From contig NZ_JAHCSH010000002.1 in NCBI RefSeq assembly GCF_018474005.1, positions 372,001 through 436,000 on the forward strand: DNA of 64,000 bases, in the 5' to 3' direction. The position numbers and the translations under genes were made by a program. Under the pieces are notes generated by a model. That model searched no databases. It had not been told where the DNA came from and was given only the letters and a program-made list of their open reading frames with translations. This stretch comes from Curvibacter sp. CHRR-16. Lineage in GTDB: Bacteria > Pseudomonadota > Gammaproteobacteria > Burkholderiales > Burkholderiaceae_C. This document shows positions 16,897-25,963 of this stretch, piece after piece; position 1 is the stretch's first letter, and every line of letters begins with the position of its first letter.

Positions 16897-17808
16897 ATGC
16901 GATTCAACAAACTTGACCTGAATTTATTGGTGGCTCTGGATGCTCTTTTGACAGAAAGAAACATCAGCCGAGCTGGGCAACGCATACACCTGAGCCAGCC
17001 TGCAACGAGTAATGCACTGGCCAGACTGCGAGACTATTTCCAAGATGAACTACTGATCCCGCGAGGCAGACAACTGATCCTGTCCACTCGCGCACAAGAA
17101 CTGGTAGAACCAGTGCGCGAAATACTGATGCGCATAGACAGCACCATTGCAACGCAACCCACTTTTGAACCATCCGAAACCATGCGCAAATTTGTGCTGC
17201 TGCTATCGGACTACAGCGCATCGGTTTACATCCCTTCCTTGATTGCCAGCATGTACAAACTGGCCCCCCAAAGCGGCCTGGAAATGCGCTCACTCAATGA
17301 GCGTCCACTGGAGCAATTGGAAAAAAATGAAGTGGATCTTTTGATCATCCCTTCCCAATACGTATCGAGTGCACACCCCTCCAAACCACTGTTTGAAGAG
17401 CAATACATGTGCGTCACGTGGAAAGGCAACACCCGTATCCAAAACCAACTCACATTCGATGACTACATCGAAGCTGGGCATATCGCAGGAGACTACTCAG
17501 TCAATCACCAGCATGCTCCTGCATTCGATAGCTGGTTTTTGGAGCGTTTTGGCGTCAAACGCAGGGTCGAAGTCACAGCCCCCACATTGACGGCATTACC
17601 CCAAATGGTCGTGGGCACCAACCGCATTGCCACGGTGCATAGACGTATCGCACTGCAAGCGGAAAAGACATTGCCCGTTGCCATATGGACGCCCCCCATT
17701 GAAATCCCCACCATGATCCAAACCTTGCAGTGGCACAAACACCGTGACGGTGATCCCGCTATGCAATGGCTGATTGCAGAAGCGTTGCGTGTGGGGAAAA
17801 CCATTTGA
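16897..17808 (+). CDS. LysR family regulator, NodD-like
   Basis: A 303-residue LysR regulator beginning MRFNKLDLNLLVALDALLTE, almost the NodD consensus N-terminus, which is why the ATG at 16897 is chosen over an in-frame ATG 51 bases upstream. The helix-turn-helix spans NISRAGQRIHLSQPATSNAL. NodD-type proteins respond to aromatic or flavonoid-like inducers and activate divergent operons. Here it faces the 13-gene catabolic operon, so it is the probable activator, and its effector is likely the substrate or an early intermediate (inference). It ends 9 bases before the convergent Hsp70-like gene; no terminator is obvious. Confidence 0.9.
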   Translation: MRFNKLDLNLLVALDALLTERNISRAGQRIHLSQPATSNALARLRDYFQDELLIPRGRQLILSTRAQELVEPVREILMRIDSTIATQPTFEPSETMRKFVLLLSDYSASVYIPSLIASMYKLAPQSGLEMRSLNERPLEQLEKNEVDLLIIPSQYVSSAHPSKPLFEEQYMCVTWKGNTRIQNQLTFDDYIEAGHIAGDYSVNHQHAPAFDSWFLERFGVKRRVEVTAPTLTALPQMVVGTNRIATVHRRIALQAEKTLPVAIWTPPIEIPTMIQTLQWHKHRDGDPAMQWLIAEALRVGKTI

Positions 17809-17817
17809 TTGCCCGCA

Positions 17818-19092
17818 CTAAGGCCGCACCCCCTGCCACGCCAGCCCCGCAGCTACACCGCCAAAGCGGTTGCCCTCGACCAGCGTGGCCTGTGGCATGG
17901 CTTGGCGCAGGGTGGTGATGAGGGTGCGCAGCGCCGATGAACCACCCGTGAGGTAGACCACATCCACCGCCTGCAAGCCCGCAGCGCTGATGCACTGCTG
18001 CGCGCACTGAACCACCTGCTGGAGCGAGGCATGCAGCGCCTCCTCCATGCCCGGCGCATCGATGCGGGTGGTGGGCAAGGTGGCATCCAGATACGCCAAA
18101 TCCACCGCGCTGGGCTGCCCACTGATAGAACAAGCAATCTTGGCCGCCTCCACACTGGCCAGCATGCGGTGGCCGTACTGGCACTCCAGCGCCGTCATGA
18201 GGCGATGGTGCAGGGTTTGGTCGGAGTAGTCAGTCCACAGCTCTTTGGCAAAGTGCAGGGCCTTGCGCGTGTAGGCCTGGTGGATGAGGTGCCAGGTGCT
18301 GAGGTCAAAAAACACGCTGCTGGGCACGATGCGCCCGCCCGTACCCACGTGCTTGTAGCCCAAGTGCGGCATGACAGTAGCCAGGTCCAGCAAGCGGTCA
18401 AAGTCGGTGCCACCAATGTGCACCCCAGTGGTGGCCAGCACGTGGGCAGACTCCGATGACTGCCCAGCGTGCAAACGCATCACCGTGAAATCCGAGGTGC
18501 CACCACCAATGTCCACCACCAGCACGGTGGTGTCGGTGCTGATGCGTTGGCCATAGTCCAGCGCAGCGGCGATGGGCTCAAGCTGGTAGCGGATGTGGGT
18601 AAAGCCTGCCTCTTGGGCCGCTTGGCCCAGCGTGTCTTGCGCCAGCGCGTCGCGCTCGGCGCTGTCATCCACAAAGTGCACAGGGCGGCCCAGCACCACG
18701 TGGTGGAAGGGGTGGCCCGCTTGGGCTTCGCAGCGGCGTTTGAGTTCTTTGAAAAACAGCACCACGATGTCGAAGTAGCGCAGGCTGCGCTCCCCCACTG
18801 CCGTGTATTCGTTCATGAGGGCGCTGCCCAGCAGGCTTTTGAGCGAGCGCAGCAAGCGCCCTTCGGTGCCCGCCAAATAGGCCTGCATGGCCTGGCTGCC
18901 AAACAGCACTTGGTGGTTCTCGGTGTCAAAGAACAGGGCTGTGGGCATCTCGGCCTTGGCCCCGTCAAGCTGGATGACTTGCAGCGCACCGCTGGCGTCT
19001 ATGTAAGCCGCAGCGGTGTTGCTGGTGCCAAAGTCGATGCCCAGCACGATGGGGCGGTTAGAAGATGCGTTGGAGGTAGTAGAAGACACCAT
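17818..19092 (-). CDS. Hsp70 family protein, ATPase domain only (YegD-like)
   Basis: A 424-residue protein consisting of an actin/Hsp70 nucleotide-binding domain: phosphate loop 1 VLGIDFGTSNTAAAY, phosphate loop 2 VLVVDIGGGTSDFTV, and an adenosine motif YLTGGSSALR near the C-terminus. The peptide-binding domain and lid of DnaK are absent, as in YegD-type proteins, so it is not a normal foldase; its cellular job is unknown. The start at 19092 has only a weak Shine-Dalgarno (GCAAG); a longer in-frame extension lacks family similarity. It is divergent from oleate hydratase with a 180-base gap. Confidence 0.87.
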   Translation of the reverse strand: MVSSTTSNASSNRPIVLGIDFGTSNTAAAYIDASGALQVIQLDGAKAEMPTALFFDTENHQVLFGSQAMQAYLAGTEGRLLRSLKSLLGSALMNEYTAVGERSLRYFDIVVLFFKELKRRCEAQAGHPFHHVVLGRPVHFVDDSAERDALAQDTLGQAAQEAGFTHIRYQLEPIAAALDYGQRISTDTTVLVVDIGGGTSDFTVMRLHAGQSSESAHVLATTGVHIGGTDFDRLLDLATVMPHLGYKHVGTGGRIVPSSVFFDLSTWHLIHQAYTRKALHFAKELWTDYSDQTLHHRLMTALECQYGHRMLASVEAAKIACSISGQPSAVDLAYLDATLPTTRIDAPGMEEALHASLQQVVQCAQQCISAAGLQAVDVVYLTGGSSALRTLITTLRQAMPQATLVEGNRFGGVAAGLAWQGVRP

Positions 19093-19272
19093 AAAAAACT
19101 TGCAGGACAAACAGTGCTGCACATTGTGACTGCATGCCCGTTTGCGCCAGCGCAAAGGCCATGACGGCGAGCTATAGCCGTAACGCCATTCTTGATGGCA
19201 ATCAAATCACTCCTCCACACTGAGCCAAAGAATGGACTGCACGTTTATTCAAAGCACAGAAAGGTGAGCGTG

Positions 19273-20877
19273 ATGACGCACTTTGACAGCCAAAGCAGTG
19301 AATTGTGGATTGTGGGCGGAGGCATTGCCGGCATGTCGGTAGCGGCCTTTGCCATCCGTGACGCGGGGGTACCGGGCCAGCACATCCATATCTTGGAAGA
19401 AACCGGGGTGACGGGCGGCTCTATGGACGGCTCGCACGCGCCCAACAACCCGCAGCAGGCATGGGTCACGCGCGGTGGCCGCATGCTGACCGACGAAACC
19501 TACCTGTGCACCTGGGATTTGTTCAGCACCATTCCCTCGCTGGAGAACCCCATGGTCTCGGTGCGCGAGGAGGTGATTCGCTTCAACGAGCGCGTGAAGA
19601 CCCACGCCCAAGCGCGTTTGATCGACAAAAACCACCAGATCATCGACGCATCCCAACTCGGGCTGTCCATGCACAACCGGCTGGAGATGATGCGCCTCTT
19701 GGCCACCAGCGAGGAGCGGTTGGGCAGCAAACGCATTGACGAGTACTTCAGCCCCGACTTCTTCAGCAGCAACTTCTGGCGCATGTGGCGCACCACGTTT
19801 GCCTTCCAAAAGTGGCACAGCGCCGCCGAGCTCAAGCGCTACCTGCTGCGTTTTGTGCAGGAGTTCAGCCGCCTGCACACCCTGGGCGGCGTGCGCCGCA
19901 CCAAGTACAACCAGTACGACTCCATGATCGTGCCGCTGCAGCGCTGGCTGTTGGATCAAGGTGTGGACGTGCGCTTTGGCCACCGTGTGACGGATGTGGA
20001 CTTTGCCACCCTGCCCAGTGGCGAACGCCGCGCCAGCGTGCTGCACCTGCAAACGCCCGATGGTGCCCAGACCCTAGCCATGCGCGAGCAAGACTTGGCC
20101 TTTATCACGCTGGGCTCCATCACGTCCGACGCACGCTTTGGTGGCAACGACAGCGTGCCCGAACTGGTACGTGACCGCCGCGACCACGGCTGGAGTTTGT
20201 GGGAGAACATCGCCCGCAAAGCGCCCGACTTTGGCCGCCCTGTGGCCTTCTGCGGCAATGTGGACGAACACAAGTGGGAGTCGTTCACCTTCACCATGCA
20301 CGACGACACACTGCTCAAGCGCATCGAGGCGTATTCGGGCAACGCACCGGGCACGGGGGCGCTGATGACCTTCTTCGAGTCCGGCTGGCACCTGAGCTTG
20401 GTAGTGCCTTACCAGCCCCACTTTGCCGACCTGCCAGATGGCAAGTTCACGCTATGGGGCTATGGCTTTGAGGTGGACAACGTGGGCGACTACGTGCGCA
20501 AGCCCATGAGCGCGGCCACCGGACGGGAGGTGCTGACCGAAGTCATTAAGCAACTGGGCTTTGACGACATACTGAACCATGTGCTGGCCACTACCGATGT
20601 GACCACTGCCATGCTGCCCTACGCCTCGGCCCTGTTTGCTTGCCGCACGCCCAGCGACCGGCCCCTGAACATCCCCAAGGGTGCGCAAAACTTCGCCTTC
20701 ATGGGGCAGTTTGTGGAGATACCGGAGGACGTGGTGTTTACCGTTGAGTACTCGGTGCGCTGCGCCATGCTGGCGGTGTACCAGTTCTTTGGTGTGCAGC
20801 GCCCCGTGCCTGCCATTTACCACGGGCTGACCGATCCCGAGGTGGGACTCAAGGCGCTGGAGACGGCCTTCCACTGA
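19273..20877 (+). CDS. ohyA: Oleate hydratase (FAD-dependent fatty acid hydratase)
   Basis: A 534-residue protein of the myosin-cross-reactive-antigen family. It shows the FAD-binding motif IVGGGIAGMSVAAF, the GGSMDGSHAP segment, the active-site loop GGRMLTDETYLCTWDLF, and the FGxNDSVPE-like stretch. These enzymes add water to the cis-9 double bond of oleate to give 10-hydroxystearate (EC 4.2.1.53); FAD is structural or electrostatic rather than redox-cycling. It detoxifies unsaturated fatty acids or feeds their use. ATG 19273 has GAAAGG upstream; earlier in-frame starts are possible. Its 3' end overlaps the convergent phosphatase gene by 29 bases. Confidence 0.93.
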   Translation: MTHFDSQSSELWIVGGGIAGMSVAAFAIRDAGVPGQHIHILEETGVTGGSMDGSHAPNNPQQAWVTRGGRMLTDETYLCTWDLFSTIPSLENPMVSVREEVIRFNERVKTHAQARLIDKNHQIIDASQLGLSMHNRLEMMRLLATSEERLGSKRIDEYFSPDFFSSNFWRMWRTTFAFQKWHSAAELKRYLLRFVQEFSRLHTLGGVRRTKYNQYDSMIVPLQRWLLDQGVDVRFGHRVTDVDFATLPSGERRASVLHLQTPDGAQTLAMREQDLAFITLGSITSDARFGGNDSVPELVRDRRDHGWSLWENIARKAPDFGRPVAFCGNVDEHKWESFTFTMHDDTLLKRIEAYSGNAPGTGALMTFFESGWHLSLVVPYQPHFADLPDGKFTLWGYGFEVDNVGDYVRKPMSAATGREVLTEVIKQLGFDDILNHVLATTDVTTAMLPYASALFACRTPSDRPLNIPKGAQNFAFMGQFVEIPEDVVFTVEYSVRCAMLAVYQFFGVQRPVPAIYHGLTDPEVGLKALETAFH

Positions 20878-21337
20878 CGTGGGCCAACAAACCGGTGCAG
20901 GCGTCTTCCACGAGGTCTAGCACCCGCTCAAAACCGTCTGCGCCGCCGTAGTACGGGTCGGGCACCACGTCACTATCGTGGCGGGTGCAAAACTCGGTCA
21001 GGCGGCGCAACTTGTGCGCGTGCTCAGGGGGGCACAGCGCCTGCACGTGCTCCAAGTTATTCCAATCCATGACCAGTATCAGGTCGTGGTGTTCAAAGTC
21101 GGCCTGCCGTATCTGGCGCGCCCGCAAATCAGCCAGCTGGTAGCCGCGCTGCTGGGCGTGGCGCTGCGAGCGTGCATCGGGCGGCTCGCCGGGGTGGTAG
21201 TTGTGCGTAGCCGCCGAGTCCACAGCAATGCGCGGGGCCAGCCCCGCCTGCTGCACCAACTGGCGCATGACACCATGCGCCGAGGGGCTGCGGCAAATAT
21301 TGCCCATGCACACGAATAAAAGGGATTGGGATTGCAT
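20849..21337 (-). CDS. Low-molecular-weight protein-tyrosine phosphatase
   Basis: A 162-residue LMW-PTP. The P-loop CMGNICRSP is at residues 10-18 with Cys10 as nucleophile and Arg16 binding phosphate; the general acid is the Asp of VPDPYYGG. Bacterial LMW-PTPs dephosphorylate tyrosine kinases of polysaccharide export or, in housekeeping form as here, unknown partners. No tyrosine kinase or polysaccharide gene is nearby. The start ATG 21337 gives the standard N-terminus (MQSQSLLFVCMGN). It follows a membrane protein gene and HtpX on the same strand with short gaps. Confidence 0.93.
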   Translation of the reverse strand: MQSQSLLFVCMGNICRSPSAHGVMRQLVQQAGLAPRIAVDSAATHNYHPGEPPDARSQRHAQQRGYQLADLRARQIRQADFEHHDLILVMDWNNLEHVQALCPPEHAHKLRRLTEFCTRHDSDVVPDPYYGGADGFERVLDLVEDACTGLLAHVSGRPSPAP

Positions 21338-21341
21338 GGGT

Positions 21342-22052
21342 CTATTGGAACACTTGGAACACCTGCGCCAGTGCTTGGCCCAGTGTTTGGGCCTCTGGGC
21401 TGATAGCGTGCAAGCACCAGCCCACCACCCAAGCGGCCAGCACAAAGCACAAGCCCACCCAGATGGTTTTGCGCAGCATGTGGGGCCAGTAATCGGCATG
21501 ACCGTAGCCCGCGCCTTGACCGTAGCCGCGCGCCATGCGCCGCACCACCACGGCACCGGCCACGCATTCCAACACCACTTCGGCCAGAAAGCCTGCGAGC
21601 AAGTCGGTCAGCACCACAGGCGCAAGCCCCAAGAACCACAGCACGACGATGGCCAGCAGCAACAGGCTGATGACCGCCAACAAAACGGAGAGCCAGTCCT
21701 CGCCTGCGGAGGAAAAATCCCAGCCCTCTAGCCAGCGTATGGGTTTGGTGCGCTCTTGCGCAGCATCGCTGTAAGCGGCTTCTTCGATGGGGGTGGCGGC
21801 ATCTACCTCCGCATGGGGCACCCGCGCCGCCCACCAGCGCGCGTACACCCAGCCGCCCAGCAAAAAGCCCACGCCATAGATGACCAAGGCCGAGAGAGCG
21901 TAGCGCGTGCTCAGGGCATGCACCCCAGCGCGGTACAGCAGCAGGGTGCTGCCAGCGCCCACCACGCCCAGCCAGAGCCCCAAGGCCCAACCGTGCCAAC
22001 GAAAAAGCCCCCGCTGGTGGGGGGCGATGCGGCCTAGGCCCAAGAAACCCAT
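21342..22052 (-). CDS. Uncharacterised membrane protein
   Basis: A 236-residue protein with two hydrophobic helices near residues 24-70, a soluble loop rich in acidic residues (about 80-115), two closely spaced helices (about 120-165) and a C-terminal helix. I do not recognise a named domain. It lies 3 bases after the htpX stop and 4 bases before the phosphatase, so it is almost certainly co-transcribed with both. A link to membrane quality control through HtpX is possible but only by position. Confidence 0.75.
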   Translation of the reverse strand: MGFLGLGRIAPHQRGLFRWHGWALGLWLGVVGAGSTLLLYRAGVHALSTRYALSALVIYGVGFLLGGWVYARWWAARVPHAEVDAATPIEEAAYSDAAQERTKPIRWLEGWDFSSAGEDWLSVLLAVISLLLLAIVVLWFLGLAPVVLTDLLAGFLAEVVLECVAGAVVVRRMARGYGQGAGYGHADYWPHMLRKTIWVGLCFVLAAWVVGWCLHAISPEAQTLGQALAQVFQVFQ

Positions 22053-22055
22053 GAA

Positions 22056-22937
22056 TCAGAGTGGGCTGTTTTGCAGCGCTGCGATGCGCTCTTCAATGGG
22101 CGGGTGGGTCGAGAACAACTGGCCAATACCACCGGCAATGCCCATGGCGGCCACGCTCTTGGGCAACTCACCGGGGGTGAGCCCTCCCAGACGGGCCAAG
22201 GCGTTCACCATGGGTTGCTTGCGACCCAGTAAAGCAGCTGAGCCTGCATCGGCACGGAATTCACGCTGGCGGCTGAACCAGGCCACGATGATGGCAGCCA
22301 CAAAGCCCAGCAAAATGTCCAGCACGATGGTGGTGACGTAATACCCGATGCCGGGGCCGCTGCTTTCGCGGTCGTCACCCTTGCGCAAGAAGCTGTCCAC
22401 GGCGTAGCCGATAACGCGACTCAGGAACACCACAAAGGTGTTCATCACGCCTTGGATCAGCGTCATGGTCACCATGTCGCCGTTGGCGATGTGGGCCACC
22501 TCGTGGCCGATCACGGCCTCTACTTCGTCGCGGGTCATGTTGTATAGCAAGCCATCGGACACAGCCACCAGCGCGCTGTTGCGGAAAGCGCCTGTGGCAA
22601 AGGCGTTGGGCTCGCCATTGAAGATGGCCACTTCGGGCATGCCGATACCGGCTTTTTCAGACAAGCGGCGCACGGTCTCCACAATCCACGCTTCGTCGGC
22701 GTTGCGCGGCTGGCTGATAACCTGCAGGCCGGGCGTGGTCCACTTGGCCATGGGCTTGCTGATGAGCAGCGAAATGATGGCACCGCCAAAGCCCATGATG
22801 AGCGCAAAGCCCAGCAGCGCGCCCAAGTTCAGGCCATTGGCCGTGAGGAAGCGGTTCACGCCCAGCAAGCTGGCAACGACACCCAACACCAGCACGACGG
22901 CCAGGTTGGTCAGTACAAAAAGAATGATGCGTTTCAT
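22056..22937 (-). CDS. htpX: Protease HtpX (membrane M48 metallopeptidase)
   Basis: A 293-residue zinc metalloprotease. Two N-terminal helices are followed by the catalytic HEVAH motif (residues 145-149), another helical hairpin, and REFRADAG carrying the third zinc ligand; the C-terminal [11 protein letters not shown] is the family signature. HtpX degrades misfolded inner-membrane proteins, overlapping with FtsH. Length matches the family. The ATG at 22937 begins the standard [16 protein letters not shown]-terminus. It heads a small minus-strand group with the unknown membrane protein and the phosphatase. Confidence 0.95.
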   Translation of the reverse strand: MKRIILFVLTNLAVVLVLGVVASLLGVNRFLTANGLNLGALLGFALIMGFGGAIISLLISKPMAKWTTPGLQVISQPRNADEAWIVETVRRLSEKAGIGMPEVAIFNGEPNAFATGAFRNSALVAVSDGLLYNMTRDEVEAVIGHEVAHIANGDMVTMTLIQGVMNTFVVFLSRVIGYAVDSFLRKGDDRESSGPGIGYYVTTIVLDILLGFVAAIIVAWFSRQREFRADAGSAALLGRKQPMVNALARLGGLTPGELPKSVAAMGIAGGIGQLFSTHPPIEERIAALQNSPL

Positions 22938-23049
22938 GGTTCTGGTCTCCTGTATCCAGACATTGGTTCCAACACAGTGTGGATAGTAGGGCCAAGCGGC
23001 CCACTTTGCCTACGGGCTCTAAAGGCTGGCCCCATGCCAGAAAGGGGAA

Positions 23050-23922
23050 TCAGGCCACTGGGGCTGGCACCACGGTGCTGGGGCTGCGGGGTCGACGAAA
23101 CACGCTGGCATCGGCGTAAAACGCGGCATCGCCCTGCTCCAATCCCCCATTGGCAGGCCACCAACCGGGCACGCCCAGCACCGGCAAGTGGGCGAAAGGC
23201 TTGCTGGCCACCCAAGAAGCATTCAGGGCTGTAGAGCACGTCCAGTCTGCTGAAGCAGCTATCAAATCTATAGCATCCATAGACCATGCCAACACATGTG
23301 CGGTGAGCGGCTTGCGTGGCAACACCAACTGCTCCAGCAGCGCGTGGCCGACGATGCACACACGGCTGCGCTGCCACGCTGGGCGCAGGGGGCCAAATAG
23401 CTGCATCCAGTCTTTGGCTTGCAAGGCGGCCACCACGGCAGGCGGGGCCAGCAACAAAGCACCGTTTTCGTCCAACAGCGTCAGGCCATCGCGCACTGCG
23501 CCACGCCGTGGTGGGGAGGCGTTGTCTGGGGCGTGCCGTGTTTGCAACCCAATCTGCTCCCAATGCAACGCGGTGATGCGCGCCTTGGTCTGCGGGTAGT
23601 GCAGCCAGATCAGGCCATTGAAAAAGTCGTGCAGGTTGTCCCGCGTGGGCACCGCCCCGGTAGTAGCAATGTGCGCCTCGTAGGCCATGCCGCTGGGCAG
23701 GTCCTGCTGGGGCACAAAGTGCAGCCGCCCATCCAGCAAGTCCTGCCACGCTCCGGCTGGAGCATCTGCACTGCCTTGGCGCTGGCGCAACAGTAGCCCA
23801 TGGTTGAGCGCATCGGCCACGCTGGCCCCAGCCAGTACGCGCTGGGTCAGCAACGGCCCCAGCGGGCACAGGTGCGCCAGCCAAGGGGCGCTCCAGTTGA
23901 CGCGATTCAGACCAATTTCCAA
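23050..23922 (-). CDS. DUF3025 domain-containing protein
   Basis: A ~290-residue protein with the DUF3025 features: [17 protein letters not shown] near the start, [18 protein letters not shown] in the centre, and [10 protein letters not shown]. The central H-D-F-F-N...W...P pattern is the strongest family marker; function is unknown. No ATG is available at the expected place; TTG at 23922 gives the usual family length and overlaps the pyrC stop by 16 bases. The pyrC-DUF3025 pairing is common in betaproteobacteria. Start position is the weak point, not the family. Confidence 0.8.
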   Translation of the reverse strand: MEIGLNRVNWSAPWLAHLCPLGPLLTQRVLAGASVADALNHGLLLRQRQGSADAPAGAWQDLLDGRLHFVPQQDLPSGMAYEAHIATTGAVPTRDNLHDFFNGLIWLHYPQTKARITALHWEQIGLQTRHAPDNASPPRRGAVRDGLTLLDENGALLLAPPAVVAALQAKDWMQLFGPLRPAWQRSRVCIVGHALLEQLVLPRKPLTAHVLAWSMDAIDLIAASADWTCSTALNASWVASKPFAHLPVLGVPGWWPANGGLEQGDAAFYADASVFRRPRSPSTVVPAPVA

Positions 23923-24959
23923 GCCAATGCCTCGCCTGCCGCCAGGGGGATGAGCTTGGCTTCGCCAAAGGCGAATTCGGCGGGTGGCATCCAGCTCTGG
24001 CGCTGCAGGGTGATGGTGCCGCTGTTGCGGGGCAGGCCGTAGAAGTCGGCCCCAAAGTGGCTGGCAAAGCCTTCCAGCTTGTCCAAAGCACCAGCGGCAT
24101 CGAACGCGGTGGCGTACAACTCCATGGCGGCGTGGGCGGTGTAGCAGCCAGCGCAACCGCTGGCGTGCTCCTTCAAGTGGGCTGCGTGCGGGGCGCTGTC
24201 CGTACCCAAGAAAAAGCGTGCGTTGCCGCTGATCGCGGCTTGCACCAATGCCAAGCGGTGGGTTTCGCGCTTGAGCACGGGCAGGCAGTAGTAGTGCGGG
24301 CGAATGCCGCCGGTGAAGATGGCGTTGCGGTTGTACAGCAGGTGGTGCGCGGTGATGGTGGCGGCAGTTTGAGGCCCGGCTTCGGCCACGTACTGGGCGG
24401 CTTCGCGGGTGGTGATGTGCTCCATCACGATCTTGAGCGCGGGGAAGTCGCGGCGCAGCGGCTGCAGGTGGCGCTCAATGAAAACGGCCTCACGGTCGAA
24501 CAGGTCGATGTCGCTGCTGGTCACTTCGCCATGCACCAAGAGCAGCATGCCGTGGCGCTGCATGGCCTCTAACACGGGGTAAATGTTGCGCAGGTCGGTC
24601 ACGCCCGCATCGCTGTTGGTGGTGGCGCCTGCGGGGTAGAGCTTGCACGCCACCACGCCTGCGGCCTTGGCCTTGGCGATTTCGTCGGGGCTGATACGGT
24701 CGGTCAGGTACAGCGTCATCAGCGGCTCAAACTGCATGCCTGCAGGCACGGCGGCCACAATGCGGTCGCGGTAGGCCAAGGCCGCCTCGGTGGTGGTAAC
24801 CGGGGGCTTGAGGTTGGGCATGATGATGGCGCGCCCAAACTGGGCGGCCGTGTGGGGCACCACCGTGTGCAAGGCCTGGCCGTCGCGCACGTGCAGGTGC
24901 CAATCGTCAGGCCGGGTAATCGTGAGGGAGGATGGGGAGGGAGATGTTGTGCTGCTCAT
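23907..24959 (-). CDS. pyrC: Dihydroorotase
   Basis: A 350-residue class II dihydroorotase, the pyrimidine-pathway enzyme that cyclises carbamoyl-aspartate to dihydroorotate. The first metal pair is HLH in [10 protein letters not shown] (His21, His23); the carbamylated lysine is in [16 protein letters not shown]; further ligands are the His of LLVHGEV and MEHIT and the Asp of LGTDSAPH. Length fits E. coli PyrC (about 348). The start at 24959 gives [19 protein letters not shown]; it has no clear Shine-Dalgarno, so a slightly shorter start is possible. Confidence 0.95.
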   Translation of the reverse strand: MSSTTSPSPSSLTITRPDDWHLHVRDGQALHTVVPHTAAQFGRAIIMPNLKPPVTTTEAALAYRDRIVAAVPAGMQFEPLMTLYLTDRISPDEIAKAKAAGVVACKLYPAGATTNSDAGVTDLRNIYPVLEAMQRHGMLLLVHGEVTSSDIDLFDREAVFIERHLQPLRRDFPALKIVMEHITTREAAQYVAEAGPQTAATITAHHLLYNRNAIFTGGIRPHYYCLPVLKRETHRLALVQAAISGNARFFLGTDSAPHAAHLKEHASGCAGCYTAHAAMELYATAFDAAGALDKLEGFASHFGADFYGLPRNSGTITLQRQSWMPPAEFAFGEAKLIPLAAGEALAWKLV

Positions 24960-25013
24960 GGGGCCGCATTGTCCCAAACTCGGCGGCCCCACTCCCACGA
25001 CCAGCGTGCCCCA

Positions 25014-25916
25014 TCAGAACGGCACGAAGTCGCTAGGGTATTTCCAGAAGTCTTTGAGCAAGTAACCCACAGGCATGCTCAGGCTTTTGCCGTTGGGTGG
25101 AATGGGTTTGTTGAACCATTTGTCGTAGATGGGATAAATCTCGCCACTCAGGATCAGGCGCTTCATCTCGTCATCGATGACTTTCTTGAACTCGGCATCG
25201 CCCTTGGGCAGCATGATGGCCAACGCTTCGGCGGTGATGGACTGCCCCACCACCTTGAAGTCTTTGGGGCTAGCGTCTTTGGCGATCAGGCCGTAGAGCT
25301 GCACATCGTCCATGGCAAACGCATCGACCTCACCTGCACGCACCAACTCCACGCCCTTGGCGTGGTCGGGTACTTCCACGGTTTGGATGCCCATACCCCG
25401 CTCGCGGTTGAGTCGCTCCAGTGCTTGCAGGGGGGTGGAGCCTTTGGTGGAAGCAACTTTGCGCCCCGAAAAATCTTCCATGCGTGCCATGGGGCTGCTG
25501 GATTTGATGAGGAAACGCGCCCCGGTGATGAAGTGGGGAATGGTGAAGGCCACTTTTTCGCGCCGCTCAGCGTTGTTGGTGGTAGCGCCGCACTCCATGT
25601 CGGCACGGCCTTCCACGATGGCGGGTATGCGCTCTGCCGGGGCGACCATCAGATATTCCACCTTGATGGCTTTGAGGGTGAGTTTTTTGCGCACCGCTTC
25701 GGCCAGCTTTTGGCACAAATCCAGTGCATAGCCTATGGGCTTTTTATCCGCATCCAGGTAAGAGAAAGGCACCGCCGATTCGCGGTGCGCCAGCACGATA
25801 CTGCCTTTTTTGCTGATGCGCTGCAGCGTGGTTTCGGTTTGTGCCCAGGCACTCGTTGCCAGCAAACAAGCGGCTATGCACAGCGTAGGCAATCGAAGTT
25901 GTCCAACGGTCATCAT
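25014..25916 (-). CDS. Amino-acid ABC transporter substrate-binding protein, GltI-like
   Basis: A 300-residue exported solute-binding protein (family 3). A signal peptide (LPTLCIAACLLATSAWAQ) precedes RISKKGSIVLAHRESAVPFSY, the first binding-site segment; ADMECGATTNNAERR and STKGSTP follow the glutamate/aspartate-type pattern. Start codons are stacked (GTG-ATG-ATG) after GAGGT, so the exact start may vary by a codon or two. No permease or ATPase gene is adjacent, so it is an orphan that must share a membrane complex encoded elsewhere. Substrate is probably an acidic or polar amino acid (inference). Confidence 0.87.
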   Translation of the reverse strand: MMTVGQLRLPTLCIAACLLATSAWAQTETTLQRISKKGSIVLAHRESAVPFSYLDADKKPIGYALDLCQKLAEAVRKKLTLKAIKVEYLMVAPAERIPAIVEGRADMECGATTNNAERREKVAFTIPHFITGARFLIKSSSPMARMEDFSGRKVASTKGSTPLQALERLNRERGMGIQTVEVPDHAKGVELVRAGEVDAFAMDDVQLYGLIAKDASPKDFKVVGQSITAEALAIMLPKGDAEFKKVIDDEMKRLILSGEIYPIYDKWFNKPIPPNGKSLSMPVGYLLKDFWKYPSDFVPF

Positions 25917-25963
25917 CACACCTCACGGTTTTGTAGAAACGTCACGATAGCGCAGAGCAACAT

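Noticed and set aside
21079..21999. A 306-codon minus-strand frame over the membrane protein and phosphatase genes
   Set aside because: Arg/Gly/Ala-rich translation without motifs, overlapping two better frames.
22989..23002. GGGCC-AAGC-GGCCC hairpin between the DUF3025 stop and the htpX start
   Set aside because: Short stem with no T-tract on the minus strand; too weak to call a terminator.
22934..24100. A 388-codon minus-strand frame across the DUF3025 and pyrC region
   Set aside because: It is out of frame with both real genes and gives an Arg/Ala/Pro/Trp-rich product with no motif; the neighbouring frame carries the DUF3025 signature.
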